Positions 40,916 to 49,212 of a DNA stretch of 64,000 nt are shown here, in pieces. Source of the DNA: a virus. The notes under the pieces are model-generated. The model worked only from the letters and a program-made list of their open reading frames with translations, had not been told where the DNA came from and did no database searches. Position 1 is the stretch's first letter; each line of letters begins with the position of its first letter. The position numbers were made by a program, and so were the translations under genes. Location of the stretch: IMG/VR virus record IMGVR_UViG_3300045971_000149, positions 62,001-126,000 of that record. One strand, given 5' to 3'.

Positions 40916-41199
40916 AATTTACCGAATTAGTTGAGTCAGTATCTAGTCAGCAATCATTTATTGAGTTATCTAAAGAACTTAATGCGTTAACTATAGAATT
41001 AGTTAAATTTAATGATATAGTTAACGCAATTGGATACGATGCTGCTCGTAAGTTAATTCAACAACAAATCAATAATTCAATTAGTCGAGATTGGTATTAT
41101 AAGCTATTAGCAACTAGTAATCCTAAAACAAACCAACTGTTTAATAAATTAGTTTCGGCAAGAACTCAATTACAGGCTAAAATTAACTCAGGAGTATAA
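40912..41199 (+). CDS. Small helical protein with capsid-targeting-like N-terminus
   Basis: 95 residues starting MKFTELVESVSSQ, similar to other M-K/R-x-x-E-hydrophobic starts in this genome. The rest is predicted helical (ELSKELNALTIELVKFNDIV). It lies just upstream of the ligase gene. Could be packaged in the head or be an ordinary early protein. Confidence 0.6.
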   Translation: MKFTELVESVSSQQSFIELSKELNALTIELVKFNDIVNAIGYDAARKLIQQQINNSISRDWYYKLLATSNPKTNQLFNKLVSARTQLQAKINSGV

Positions 41200-41200
41200 C

Positions 41201-42514
41201 TTGAACCAATGCTACAACATTATTCGTGAACTCGAAGCGGACAATAGCCGCCTTGCAAAAGAAGCTATTGTAGAACGCGAAGCCAAAGCAAACAATGTAG
41301 AGTTGTTCGAAGGCATTCGACTTGCATGTGACAACCTTATCACTTTCGGTGTTAAGAAGATCCCTACACACAGTGGCCCTGATGGTCAAGGCCTACCTTG
41401 GGTTGCATTTAAAGAATTGCTACAATATCTACGAGTACGTGAATTGACAGGCGACGCTGCTCGCGAGGCTATTGAACTAGCACTTACTGTAAGCACACAA
41501 GCACAATGGAATGATTGGTACCGCCGTATCCTTATTAAGGACCTGCGTTGCGGTATGAGCGAGTCTACAGTAAATCGTGTGTGCGAAAAGAACTACCCAC
41601 AGTTCGCTATCCCTGTATTTGAATGCCAACTTGCACACGATGGCGCAAAGCACGAAAAGAAAGTTAAGGGTAAGAAGATCCTTGACGGCAAGCTTGACGG
41701 TGTACGTTGCTTAACTGTTATTAATATGGAAAGCCGCACTGTACAACAGTTTACTCGAAATGGTCAACCGTTGGATAACTTCGGACACATCACGGCAGGA
41801 CTAGAAGCAAACATTGCAGCCTTTGATCGTAGCTGGGTGCTGGACGGCGAGATGACAGGTGCGTCCTTCCAGAAGTTAATGACTCAAGTTAAACGTAAGA
41901 GCGATGTGCAAACAACTGACTCTGTTCTTAACTTGTTTGATATGATTCCACTTAGCGAATTTCAGAACGGCAAAAGTGTTATGGGACAGAAGCGCCGTAG
42001 TGCGTTGCTGAAGTCCATGCAGCCTGTATTTGATAAAGCCGGTAGCATTGTAGTTGTTGATCAAATCGAAGTTGATTTGGACACTGAAGAAGGGCAGATA
42101 GTGTTCAAGCAATTCAACAAAGATGCACTAAAGGCAGGACTTGAAGGAATTATGATCAAGGATCCTAATGCACCTTACGAATGTAAGCGCAGTGTAGCAT
42201 GGTTGAAGCAAAAGCCGTTTATCGAAGTTTCATTGGAGATTATTGATGTTGAAGAAGGTACTGGAAAAAATGTCGGACGCTTGGGCGCGTTTGTATGCTC
42301 CGGCGAAGATGATGGAGTCCTCATTACCGTCAACGTTGGCAGCGGATTTACTGATGAACAGCGGATTGAATTCTGGAATAGTCGCAACACCCTACCCGGA
42401 CAAATTGTTGAAGTCCGAGCTGACGCAATTACCCAAAACCAAGACGGAACCTACAGTTTGAGATTCCCTCGCTTTCTTCGCTTCCGCGGATTTGTTGCCG
42501 GACAGAAAATATGA
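41201..42514 (+). CDS. ATP-dependent DNA ligase (T4 gp30-like)
   Basis: 437 residues from a TTG start with GGAG upstream. Motif I is DGKLDGVRC with the adenylated Lys at about residue 164; RSWVLDGEMTG is motif III, LEGIMIKDPNAPYECKRS motif IV, VAWLKQKP motif V. Size and order match T4-type phage ligases (487 residues in T4). Seals nicks during replication and recombination. Its end overlaps the next gene (ATGA). Confidence 0.95.
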   Translation: MNQCYNIIRELEADNSRLAKEAIVEREAKANNVELFEGIRLACDNLITFGVKKIPTHSGPDGQGLPWVAFKELLQYLRVRELTGDAAREAIELALTVSTQAQWNDWYRRILIKDLRCGMSESTVNRVCEKNYPQFAIPVFECQLAHDGAKHEKKVKGKKILDGKLDGVRCLTVINMESRTVQQFTRNGQPLDNFGHITAGLEANIAAFDRSWVLDGEMTGASFQKLMTQVKRKSDVQTTDSVLNLFDMIPLSEFQNGKSVMGQKRRSALLKSMQPVFDKAGSIVVVDQIEVDLDTEEGQIVFKQFNKDALKAGLEGIMIKDPNAPYECKRSVAWLKQKPFIEVSLEIIDVEEGTGKNVGRLGAFVCSGEDDGVLITVNVGSGFTDEQRIEFWNSRNTLPGQIVEVRADAITQNQDGTYSLRFPRFLRFRGFVAGQKI

Positions 42515-42747
42515 TTGAAACAAGTTGGTTGTATGTACCAATGATGGCTTACGGCAAAGAACGCCGTAAGTTCATTAAAGATTGGTTTACTGCAAATCCT
42601 GAGGGAAGGTACTGTGTTAACACAAAGTATCGTCCTCAGGTTAAAGAAGATTCTGATTTGAAGAAACTAATCCGTGTTGGATTCCTAAAGCAAAAGCGTA
42701 TGCACACAAACAGATCACACGCACGTTCTTATTTGGTGAAAGCATGA
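42511..42747 (+). CDS. Small basic protein
   Basis: 78 residues (MIETSWLYVPMMAYGKERRK), Lys/Arg-rich, with helix-turn-helix-like spacing near the end. Coupled by ATGA on both sides. No family recognised. Confidence 0.65.
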   Translation: MIETSWLYVPMMAYGKERRKFIKDWFTANPEGRYCVNTKYRPQVKEDSDLKKLIRVGFLKQKRMHTNRSHARSYLVKA

Positions 42748-42875
42748 CTCTGATAGCGACTGCCCGTACTATAATGGCCGATCCTATTAAGTTTACAAAC
42801 TTAGAGATTCAGGATTTACTGCGCGATTTGATTGCAGAAAACGAAAATCTTCGCAGGGCAAATCTTGATTGTTGA
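42744..42875 (+). CDS. 43-residue hypothetical protein
   Basis: The ATG at 42744 overlaps the preceding TGA. The helical peptide contains NLEIQDLLRDLIAENENLRR, coiled-coil-like. Short and previously easy to overlook. Confidence 0.55.
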   Translation: MTLIATARTIMADPIKFTNLEIQDLLRDLIAENENLRRANLDC

Positions 42876-42942
42876 TCACTATGAAGATGCTGTTGCCGAA
42901 CTACAACGACTACAAGCAACAGGTGCGGGAGATACTCCGTGA
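42865..42942 (+). CDS. Possible 25-residue peptide
   Basis: A TTG start at 42865 opens a frame (IVDHYEDAVAELQRLQATGA) that ends TGA, overlapping the GTG of the next gene (GTGA). The overlaps at both ends match the local style, but the start is weak. An alternative reading in another frame starts at the ATG at 42880. Confidence 0.35.
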   Translation: MIVDHYEDAVAELQRLQATGAGDTP

Positions 42943-43166
42943 CTGATGACCTATCTCCAGAAGGCATTAACCGTAAGCACGGTAAGCCTACATGGCGATG
43001 CTGGGGATGCAAGGCCGAAACGGGATTGCACTGGCACTACGGATTATCAGTCGCTATGTGCAACAATCCCGAGTGTGGAAAAGCGTATAATGAAATGTGC
43101 AGGCAACAAGAAGAAGCGCAAGCTTCGTACGAAGCGTATTGCAGAGAGGTGTTCGGTGAATATTGA
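42939..43166 (+). CDS. Small Cys-rich (zinc-ribbon-like) protein
   Basis: 75 residues from GTG. CWGC (about residue 21) and CNNPEC (about 41) form a CxxC...CxxxxC metal-binding pair, followed by a Gln/Glu-rich helix. May bind nucleic acid or protein; function unknown. Confidence 0.65.
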   Translation: MTDDLSPEGINRKHGKPTWRCWGCKAETGLHWHYGLSVAMCNNPECGKAYNEMCRQQEEAQASYEAYCREVFGEY

Positions 43167-43311
43167 ATTTATTAGAGCAGCGTTAGGTTATCACGACCTA
43201 ATGTCCTGGTTTGGACAACCTATGTTATATGATGGTGGGCTGTGTGTTAATCGAACACTTGAAGATCATGTTGAACACAACAAACACCCTAACTCAAGGT
43301 TAATGGTATGA
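43156..43311 (+). CDS. 51-residue hypothetical protein
   Basis: GTG start at 43156 with AGAGG 9 nt upstream; begins MNIEFIRAALGYHDLMSWFG. Overlaps the preceding gene by 11 bases and ends in ATGA with the next mini-ORF. The same bases are also covered by a longer frame starting near 42946 that would fully overlap a better gene. Confidence 0.55.
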   Translation: MNIEFIRAALGYHDLMSWFGQPMLYDGGLCVNRTLEDHVEHNKHPNSRLMV

Positions 43312-43346
43312 CACTCGAAGACCTACAAAATGAACGTTCGAACTAG
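43308..43346 (+). CDS. 12-codon mini-ORF
   Basis: ATG overlapping the preceding TGA, 12 codons (MTLEDLQNERSN), stop TAG inside the start of the 43330 gene. Possibly a translational relay between the two neighbours rather than a functional peptide. Confidence 0.25.
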   Translation: MTLEDLQNERSN

Positions 43347-43545
43347 AAAACTTGCAGCCAGTGCCGGCATTGATATTAGGCATATTGAAAAACATGCAGA
43401 TGAAGAGTTTGCTGACAACTTGGAAAAATTTGCCAAGTTGCTCATTGAAGAATGCATGGGCAAGATGTCCGTGGAGTTTATCGAGCACAGTATGATAGAT
43501 GTTGCTATTACTAATACTACCGAATACTTTGGAATTGAAGAATGA
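43330..43545 (+). CDS. Small helical protein
   Basis: 71 residues (MNVRTRKLAASAGIDIRHIE), predicted all helical. Resembles small phage early proteins; unknown function. Ends in ATGA with the next gene. Confidence 0.65.
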   Translation: MNVRTRKLAASAGIDIRHIEKHADEEFADNLEKFAKLLIEECMGKMSVEFIEHSMIDVAITNTTEYFGIEE

Positions 43546-44000
43546 AAATCGCAGATCCTTACAAAGAATTGAATATCTTAGCATTTCAAGATCCACAGCC
43601 CGGAGACTTCTGGTTGGAACGGTGTTATTGCCCTTACTTTATTATAGTATCTGCGGATCAAAAGAATGATAGCTACACTGTGTTAAGTTGCATGGGTGGC
43701 CCAAACTCTTTTAACCGAAAAGAAGAACTGTACGCCAAGAAAGAAAACAACGACGGCACTTGGGAGTTTGACTACTCTAAGCACATGGTTGTGAATTTTG
43801 CCTGGATTAAGAAAGCTGTGAAGTATGATTCTATCGACGGCTTTGTAGCAGATGTTACCCGAAGTGAACGCAATAACACTATTGTAAAAGAGTGGACTGA
43901 ATACCAGACTGATAAGCTTCTAAGAGAGCTTAAGGCGTTAGGTCCTGTTGCAACTATGCATATGTATAGGACTCTAGGCTATCAAAAGGAAGAAGCATGA
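43542..44000 (+). CDS. Hypothetical protein
   Basis: 152 residues. The N-terminal beta domain (PQPGDFWLERCYCPYFIIVS) looks like a small SH3/KOW-type barrel, with a helical C-terminus (KLLRELKALGPVATMHMYRT). Function unknown. Coupled on both sides. Confidence 0.65.
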   Translation: MKIADPYKELNILAFQDPQPGDFWLERCYCPYFIIVSADQKNDSYTVLSCMGGPNSFNRKEELYAKKENNDGTWEFDYSKHMVVNFAWIKKAVKYDSIDGFVADVTRSERNNTIVKEWTEYQTDKLLRELKALGPVATMHMYRTLGYQKEEA

Positions 44001-44206
44001 CACCTACTGAAAAAGAAGCTGCAATGATATTGCTCGATAAAGGATGGTCCACTACTGCTGTAGCAATGCAATTTGGCGGCCCTGTTGGCACACTAGAGTA
44101 CTATCAATGTATAGATGACCTGGGCTGCGAGCTGCATACTGGCTGTCCTCGCTGCGGCGCAAAGTATTGTTTCGGCACAGGCGATTGTAACTGCGGAGAA
44201 GACTAA
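43997..44206 (+). CDS. Small Cys-rich protein
   Basis: 69 residues. An N-terminal helix-turn-helix-like region (AAMILLDKGWSTTAVAMQFG) precedes a CPRC...C...CNC cluster (residues about 50-66), probably binding zinc. Could be a small DNA-binding regulator. Confidence 0.6.
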   Translation: MTPTEKEAAMILLDKGWSTTAVAMQFGGPVGTLEYYQCIDDLGCELHTGCPRCGAKYCFGTGDCNCGED

Positions 44207-44487
44207 TGGGTGCATTTGACGGATACTGGGGCTGGGGCGGCAATAGCAATAGCTTTACCGGTGTTAGCAAGCGAGCAATTTATCCATACTTTAGCAATCA
44301 ATCATCGTTCGAATTCTTTAAAGGATTTGAGATGCCCGAGCTAAAGGCACTGTTAGCAGAAGCAGAGCGAGATGGTGATGACACTATATGGGTCCCGCAA
44401 GAACAACCAGGCCAAGGCCGCAAGGGATTAAAGACTTGGTATGTTAGAGCGTTAATTAAGGAATACGATGACACCGGCACAAATTAA
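44206..44487 (+). CDS. Hypothetical protein
   Basis: 93 residues (MGAFDGYWGWGGNSNSFTGV). The Gly/Trp-rich start is unusual for the region. TAATG coupling to the gene before it. No family recognised. Confidence 0.6.
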   Translation: MGAFDGYWGWGGNSNSFTGVSKRAIYPYFSNQSSFEFFKGFEMPELKALLAEAERDGDDTIWVPQEQPGQGRKGLKTWYVRALIKEYDDTGTN

Positions 44488-44698
44488 CAAGCGGCGCGAA
44501 CAAATCGAAAAACATCTGAAACGTTGGCAAGCAGGGCTAGGCGGGTTGCAAGATATGTGTCCTCACTTCAACGCAACACACAAGAACGGCGCAAACACTG
44601 GGAATTGGGATAGAAGTGATGACTGCTATTGGACAGACCACGTCTGTCCTGACTGTGGTAAGCATTGGACAACTGATCAAGATTGGGATAGAAAATGA
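44468..44698 (+). CDS. Small zinc-ribbon-like protein
   Basis: 76 residues. MCPHF and CPDCGKHW give a possible four-ligand zinc site; the N-terminal helix is basic (INKRREQIEKHLKRWQAGLG). Overlaps the preceding gene by 20 bases. Confidence 0.6.
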   Translation: MTPAQINKRREQIEKHLKRWQAGLGGLQDMCPHFNATHKNGANTGNWDRSDDCYWTDHVCPDCGKHWTTDQDWDRK

Positions 44699-44910
44699 CC
44701 GACGAACTTAAAGGCAAAGCATTTGTTGAACAAGCAAAACAATACGCAAGAGATCGAATGAATCACAGCCTGGTGCCGGAGTTATTTTCTGCCGCCGTTT
44801 TCGAACAACGTCTTGTAGAATTAATTGTGCGCGATTGTCTAAAGCAACTGGAAACTGGGGATCTAGATTTTGCAATCTGGAAAATAAAGAAAGACTACGG
44901 AGTAGAATAA
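44695..44910 (+). CDS. Small helical protein
   Basis: 71 residues (MTDELKGKAFVEQAKQYARD), predicted helical. Coupled by ATGA before and TAATG after. Function unknown. Confidence 0.65.
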   Translation: MTDELKGKAFVEQAKQYARDRMNHSLVPELFSAAVFEQRLVELIVRDCLKQLETGDLDFAIWKIKKDYGVE

Positions 44911-45122
44911 TGATCGAAGAATTTCCAATGGAAGACGATGAGCATGGTGAAAAAATATTTGAACTACAGCAAGAGAACAATAAATTGCGTGGGCAAATTA
45001 CATACCTACAAGAAGAACTATCTTGTGTAGAAGATGAGTTAGACAAAGTACGCGATAGTTATGAACGACAAATCGAATCGCTTGAACAACAGCTAGGCGA
45101 TGCCTTATACGGAAGAGAATAA
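44910..45122 (+). CDS. 70-residue coiled-coil protein
   Basis: From the ATG at 44910 (overlapping TAA as TAATG). After an acidic start, ELQQENNKLRGQITYLQEEL and onward form continuous heptads to the end: a two-stranded coiled coil. Possibly a scaffold or adaptor. A longer frame from 44835 is not favoured. Confidence 0.65.
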   Translation: MIEEFPMEDDEHGEKIFELQQENNKLRGQITYLQEELSCVEDELDKVRDSYERQIESLEQQLGDALYGRE

Positions 45123-45436
45123 TGACACTAGACGAAATGGCAGAAGAAGTACATACTGAAATGCACAAAGGAATGTCAGTTGAAGCTCTCAACGAGTTCT
45201 TTATGTCAGGATGGGGCAGCGGCACACTTACTCACTATCATACAGGTTTGGGCCGATATATCCGTAATAAGTATAAGCTGTGGGCTACACATTGGGTGGC
45301 AGAGGTAGCAGAGACTGCAAACGGTGCTGATTGTTCACCTAATCACCCAGATCAGGTAAGTATGACTATAATAAAAGAAATATGGAAGAAAGGCTTCCAA
45401 CAACATAAACTAGGAGATAGTAAGCAACGTGGCTAA
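45122..45436 (+). CDS. Hypothetical protein
   Basis: 104 residues ([20 protein letters not shown]). The middle ([20 protein letters not shown]) is glycine- and His-rich. Helical ends. No family recognised. Overlaps the IF-1 gene by 8 bases. Confidence 0.65.
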   Translation: MTLDEMAEEVHTEMHKGMSVEALNEFFMSGWGSGTLTHYHTGLGRYIRNKYKLWATHWVAEVAETANGADCSPNHPDQVSMTIIKEIWKKGFQQHKLGDSKQRG

Positions 45437-45650
45437 TAAAAGCGATGTCCTTGAATTGGACGGTGTAGTAGAAGAATGCCTCCCGAACGCAATGTTTAGG
45501 GTAAGGATAACTGAAAGTCATTTAGTGACAGCAGTTGTAAGTGGTAGAATGCGCCAGAACCGCATTCAAATCTTGTTAGGCGACAAGGTTAAACTAGAAG
45601 TTAGCACGTATGACTTAACAAAGGGCCGAGTAACTTATCGGTCAAAATAA
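45429..45650 (+). CDS. infA: Translation initiation factor IF-1 homologue
   Basis: 73 residues from GTG, matching bacterial IF-1 (72 residues) along its full length: [40 protein letters not shown], and [19 protein letters not shown] correspond to the conserved OB-fold strands and the 30S A-site-binding basic residues. IF-1 assists IF-2 and IF-3 in start-site selection. A phage copy is unusual. A strong terminator follows directly. Confidence 0.95.
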   Translation: MANKSDVLELDGVVEECLPNAMFRVRITESHLVTAVVSGRMRQNRIQILLGDKVKLEVSTYDLTKGRVTYRSK

Positions 45651-45675
45651 AAGGAGCATTTCTGCTCCTTTTTAT
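45650..45675. terminator. Bidirectional terminator
   Basis: AAAGGAGCA / TGCTCCTTT 9-bp stem, TTTC loop, with T-runs on both strands. It ends the IF-1 operon and the convergent HNH gene. Confidence 0.9.
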
Positions 45676-46184
45676 CCCAAATACTGTTCCCAGCTAGGGT
45701 ATTGAAGATCAAACTTCATCACCTTTCGCTTTTCTACGAGTTCCCAGTAGGAAGCCTTGTATGGCTTAGCCTTTGGAATAATCTTCTTGTTGTTACCTTT
45801 GTTGCTGTTGCAAGGGCCGCAAGAAGTAGTAGAGTTTTCCCATGTGCTCTTACCGTCGTGACTAACAGGCACAACGTGGTCTAACGTTGCAGTCTTGCGA
45901 GTCACTGGTGTGTGGCAGTATTGGCAAACATATCCGTCACGAAGGAATACGTTTTGCTTACTGTAGCGAACGTATGACTTCTTCTTGTAGTATTTCTTCA
46001 GCATGATAACAGAAGGAACACGAGTTTGCCAGTTTGCACTGTGGACGATCCAGTCTTCGTGCCATTCCAACACGACAACTTTATCCGATACTAGATACTG
46101 GATCGCGTCCTGCCATGAGATGGCACTAAGTGGCAGTAATGACACTGGGCTTGCGTCTGAATTTAGTAGTAAACAGGCTGACAT
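45672..46184 (-). CDS. HNH endonuclease
   Basis: 170 residues. CQYCHTPVTRKTATLDHVVP, then SHDGKSTWENSTTSCGPCNS, is a zinc-ribbon HNH motif (CxxC...DH...N...CxxC). The fold is common in phage homing or packaging nucleases. The N-terminal half (LPLSAISWQDAIQYLVSDKV) matches phage HNH proteins of this length. It stands alone between a terminator and its own late promoter, as mobile HNH genes often do. Confidence 0.85.
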   Translation of the reverse strand: MSACLLLNSDASPVSLLPLSAISWQDAIQYLVSDKVVVLEWHEDWIVHSANWQTRVPSVIMLKKYYKKKSYVRYSKQNVFLRDGYVCQYCHTPVTRKTATLDHVVPVSHDGKSTWENSTTSCGPCNSNKGNNKKIIPKAKPYKASYWELVEKRKVMKFDLQYPSWEQYLG

Positions 46185-46202
46185 GATTTCTCTCTTTTTC
46201 TA

Positions 46203-46210
46203 TATTTATA
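46203..46210 (-). promoter_or_regulatory. T4-type late promoter core
   Basis: TATAAATA on the minus strand upstream of the HNH gene, with GAGAG before its ATG. Confidence 0.65.
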
Positions 46211-46242
46211 GTTGCATAGATACAATTATTATACTATAATTA

Positions 46243-47055
46243 ATGTATATGAGCAAGCTTTTAATTACGGGGAACCGGGGGTGGATTGGTAAAAACTTTA
46301 CCAAACTGTTAGATATTTACAACATTCCGTGGGCAGGAGTTGATAGACTGGACGGACATTGGCTTGGGCCAAGTATGAAGGATATTTTGGAGGTAATCGA
46401 TGAATGTGACATTGTAGTGCATCTTGCAGCGACTCCTAGAATACCCGCAAGTTGGACTGATTCTAATAGATACCGTGACAATAATGTAGGCGTTACGGAT
46501 CAACTTGCTCGCATCTGTGCAGAGCATCAAAAGCATTTAGTGTTTGCAAGCTCAAGCAGTGTATACGGAGACGGAGAAGGACCACTTAACCCGTACTCTT
46601 GGACTAAATTAGCATGCGAGGAAAGCATCAAAATGCATTCTCGAGGTATGGGCATGCAATACACTATCTTACGTATCTTTACAAACTACGGTGAGGACGA
46701 TCCTAGCGGGCTTGTTATCAATCGCTGGATCAATGCATACAAGGGCGGCACTCCTTTACTTCTACGAGGTGATGGTAGCCAAAGTAGAGATTTTATACAT
46801 GTTAGTGATACTGCTCGTGCATTAATGGAAGTATGCATACAACGTCCAATAAATGTTACATTAGATATTGGAACAGGAAAGTCACACTCTTTAAAGAATC
46901 TAATTAGCATGTTTCCGTGTGATTACACTACTGAACCCGAGTTGCCAGGATATGCACATTCAACAAAAGCTAATTTAGAATACACCCAATCTCATATGGT
47001 ATGGTCCCCTATCACCCATATAGATCATTGGTTATCCTCTCAAATAGTAACATAG
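46243..47055 (+). CDS. NAD-dependent sugar-nucleotide epimerase/dehydratase
   Basis: 270 residues (start at 46243 or the ATG at 46249). LLITGNRGWIGKNFTKLL is the GxxGxxG NAD site; HLVFASSSSVYG and PYSWTKLACEE carry the SDR catalytic Ser, Tyr and Lys; DFIHVSDTARAL is typical of GalE/RfbB-type extended SDRs. Would make a nucleotide sugar for the phage glycosyltransferases. Slightly short for the family (about 310). Confidence 0.85.
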   Translation: MYMSKLLITGNRGWIGKNFTKLLDIYNIPWAGVDRLDGHWLGPSMKDILEVIDECDIVVHLAATPRIPASWTDSNRYRDNNVGVTDQLARICAEHQKHLVFASSSSVYGDGEGPLNPYSWTKLACEESIKMHSRGMGMQYTILRIFTNYGEDDPSGLVINRWINAYKGGTPLLLRGDGSQSRDFIHVSDTARALMEVCIQRPINVTLDIGTGKSHSLKNLISMFPCDYTTEPELPGYAHSTKANLEYTQSHMVWSPITHIDHWLSSQIVT

Positions 47056-47073
47056 ATTCAACTGTGCTATTTC

Positions 47074-47081
47074 TATAAATA
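47074..47081 (+). promoter_or_regulatory. T4-type late promoter core
   Basis: TATAAATA ends 5 nt before the ATG at 47087. Confidence 0.7.
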
Positions 47082-47086
47082 GCACT

Positions 47087-47317
47087 ATGCTCCCAGAAAA
47101 ACCCTTATTAAAAGAAGTCGCACTAGACGCAAAAGCGATAAAAACCTCACGATCTGAAGAAATACAGATCGAGCGTCCCGATACTAGTATGACATTCATA
47201 CGTAACTTTATCTTAGGTATTCCGTTCCAAGAAGTTCGAGAAACGGCAGAGCCTGAACAGGTGTTACCAGAGCAACACGATCTAGATCATATTAAAAAAC
47301 TAGCAGGAATTAGATAA
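47087..47317 (+). CDS. Small fibre-associated protein, family F copy 1
   Basis: 76 residues ending DLDHIKKLAGIR. The C-terminal motif recurs in the 48807 (ELARIKQLIQRK) and 54397 (EMARMKKMAGLN) products. Each gene lies directly before a fibre gene, here overlapping by one base. Possibly a fibre chaperone or tether. No Shine-Dalgarno. Confidence 0.6.
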   Translation: MLPEKPLLKEVALDAKAIKTSRSEEIQIERPDTSMTFIRNFILGIPFQEVRETAEPEQVLPEQHDLDHIKKLAGIR

Positions 47318-48435
47318 TGTCCATTAACTATGTAAACACCGGAACAAGCCCGAACAAAGGGAATGGCGACACATTAAGAACTGCATTTAATAAAATAAAT
47401 GCAAACTTTAGTTTCCTAAATACCGTAACTTCTGCGGATATTTCGTCGATAAAAGGAGATATCCTTCCAAATCTAGATGTAACTTATAGCCTGGGATCTC
47501 TTACTAAACACTGGAAGAGTCTGTATGTTAACACTGCTACCTTTAATACAGTATATGCTAATAGTGCTTCTATTAACTCTATTGTAATCAGTGGCTTTCC
47601 TTTAACTATAGATACCGCAAGTAATACAATAGTAATCGGCTCGATAACTTCGTCGACAACAAGTACTAGCCTTGCTACTCAAAGTTATGTTATAGAACAA
47701 ATTTTAGCGAATCCAGGAACAATAGGTCCTGTGGGGCCGCAAGGTCCTGCAGTCAGTACAGGACTACTTGTATTTGATGCCAGCGTAGGAATTGTTGGGG
47801 GGAATAACTTAGATCCTGCGTATCCGTATAATCTTATTCAATTAATTCCGAATAATGGTGTGTACGATATTAATAATCCGGTATTCGGTGGCAGCTTCCA
47901 GCAATCGGGTCAATTCTTAAATATCTATCCAGATACTGCAAATGCATTAGATCCTCGTATTCATATAGCAGCAGGTATAGGGGGCGATTTAGCAATAGGT
48001 ACCACACAAACAAATGTCCTAGTTAATCATCTAGGCAATATAAGTATCACTTCAATTAATCCTACAACAGGTACACACCATACTTGGAATTTTGGTGTGG
48101 ACGGTAGTTTAATTTTACCTATAGGCGGCACAATTACTGATAGCAGCGGAACAAATATACTGGCTAGCTATGTATTCGGTACTCCGTGGGCTCAGGCAGG
48201 GTACTTAACATCGAGCACGGTAAATCAATATGTAGTACATGCTACTACATCGACATTAGTTAACGGCACCTATACCATCGCACTTAACACAATCGGTGAA
48301 TTGGTATTCCCAGATGGTACGATACAAACTACAGCAAGCACAGGAACACAAACTGTAAATCTTGCAGTATTAAAGGCAGTAGTAGCAGCAAGCGTGTCGT
48401 TTGCGGATTTCCAAACATTGATAGCCAATCTATAA
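47317..48435 (+). CDS. Tail fibre protein
   Basis: 372 residues. NGDTLRTAFNKINANFSFLN is a typical phage fibre N-terminal region; LPNLDVTYSLGSLTKHWKSL is a recurrent fibre motif; GTIGPVGPQGPA is a short collagen-like stretch. The C-terminus is helical. Its TAA stop is part of the next late promoter core. Confidence 0.8.
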   Translation: MSINYVNTGTSPNKGNGDTLRTAFNKINANFSFLNTVTSADISSIKGDILPNLDVTYSLGSLTKHWKSLYVNTATFNTVYANSASINSIVISGFPLTIDTASNTIVIGSITSSTTSTSLATQSYVIEQILANPGTIGPVGPQGPAVSTGLLVFDASVGIVGGNNLDPAYPYNLIQLIPNNGVYDINNPVFGGSFQQSGQFLNIYPDTANALDPRIHIAAGIGGDLAIGTTQTNVLVNHLGNISITSINPTTGTHHTWNFGVDGSLILPIGGTITDSSGTNILASYVFGTPWAQAGYLTSSTVNQYVVHATTSTLVNGTYTIALNTIGELVFPDGTIQTTASTGTQTVNLAVLKAVVAASVSFADFQTLIANL

Positions 48436-48438
48436 ATA
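48431..48438 (+). promoter_or_regulatory. Late promoter core containing a stop codon
   Basis: TATAAATA; TAA at 48433-48435 is the stop codon of the 47317 gene. It drives the 48481 gene with a 40-nt leader and AAAAGGAAAAT before the ATG. Confidence 0.7.
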
Positions 48439-48480
48439 ACAAAGTATAAGAACAATACAGGTCTTATCTAAAAGGAAAAT

Positions 48481-48798
48481 ATGTTAACAAAAACAATCGG
48501 AACTTCAACAGTTCTAACAATGAGCGGAACTGCTCAAACAGTAAATCCAGTTACTAACGAAATTGGTACCTACAACGGGTTATTATACCAAAGATTACCA
48601 GCAGTCAAGGTTAGAATTGCTACAAACACTCAACCGGCGTTTGTTACTTTTGGAGTTGTTGCCACCGCAGGAACCGGAGTATTGATACCTGCAAATACAT
48701 CAGAGCATTTTAAGCTAGATGCAGGCACACTTACTAACTATGTAAGCGTTCTTCAGGCAGGCACTGGTGGAATAATTTCTATTACACCAGTAGCATAA
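48481..48798 (+). CDS. Small beta-rich virion protein
   Basis: 105 residues, Thr/Val/Gly-rich (MLTKTIGTSTVLTMSGTAQT), consistent with a virion decoration or fibre-tip protein. No family recognised. Confidence 0.6.
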   Translation: MLTKTIGTSTVLTMSGTAQTVNPVTNEIGTYNGLLYQRLPAVKVRIATNTQPAFVTFGVVATAGTGVLIPANTSEHFKLDAGTLTNYVSVLQAGTGGIISITPVA

Positions 48799-48806
48799 GG
48801 ATCACT

Positions 48807-49211
48807 ATGCGATCTCGTGAATTTACAATTAATATTCCGATCAACATTAGGATTAATGGTGACGGCGAACCTGTAATTGATATGGGGCAAGGACAAAAAT
48901 CAGACGATACTCCTGCTCTAAATCAAAATCCAGTCATGGTGCCGCCTCTACAACAAGATATTGAATTAAAGAAGGCTGAACTAGGCAAAGAAAGTCCAGT
49001 GATCGATAAATTAATCCAAAATAGTCCCGAAGTAGGTAACGAGCCTGCGCCGGGATATCCTAACACACGCCCACCAGAACAGCAACAAACTATCCCTATT
49101 AGTAATGTAGCTAATAAAGTATTGCAAAATATTCCAAGACTTCGCCAAAGACCAGATGATGGATTGAATAGTGAATTAGCCCGTATTAAACAACTAATAC
49201 AGAGAAAATAA
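48807..49211 (+). CDS. Small fibre-associated protein, family F copy 2
   Basis: 134 residues starting MRSREFTINI, with PPLQQDIELKKAELGKESPV mid-way and SELARIKQLIQRK at the end. The middle is Pro/Gln-rich and likely disordered. The PPLQ...IEL segment is shared with the 54397 product. Precedes the 49213 fibre gene. Confidence 0.6.
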   Translation: MRSREFTINIPINIRINGDGEPVIDMGQGQKSDDTPALNQNPVMVPPLQQDIELKKAELGKESPVIDKLIQNSPEVGNEPAPGYPNTRPPEQQQTIPISNVANKVLQNIPRLRQRPDDGLNSELARIKQLIQRK

Positions 49212-49212
49212 T

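Noticed and set aside
45672-46184. HNH gene as part of an intron or intein
   Set aside because: Both flanking genes are intact with their own promoters and terminators; no split gene or splice structure is visible.
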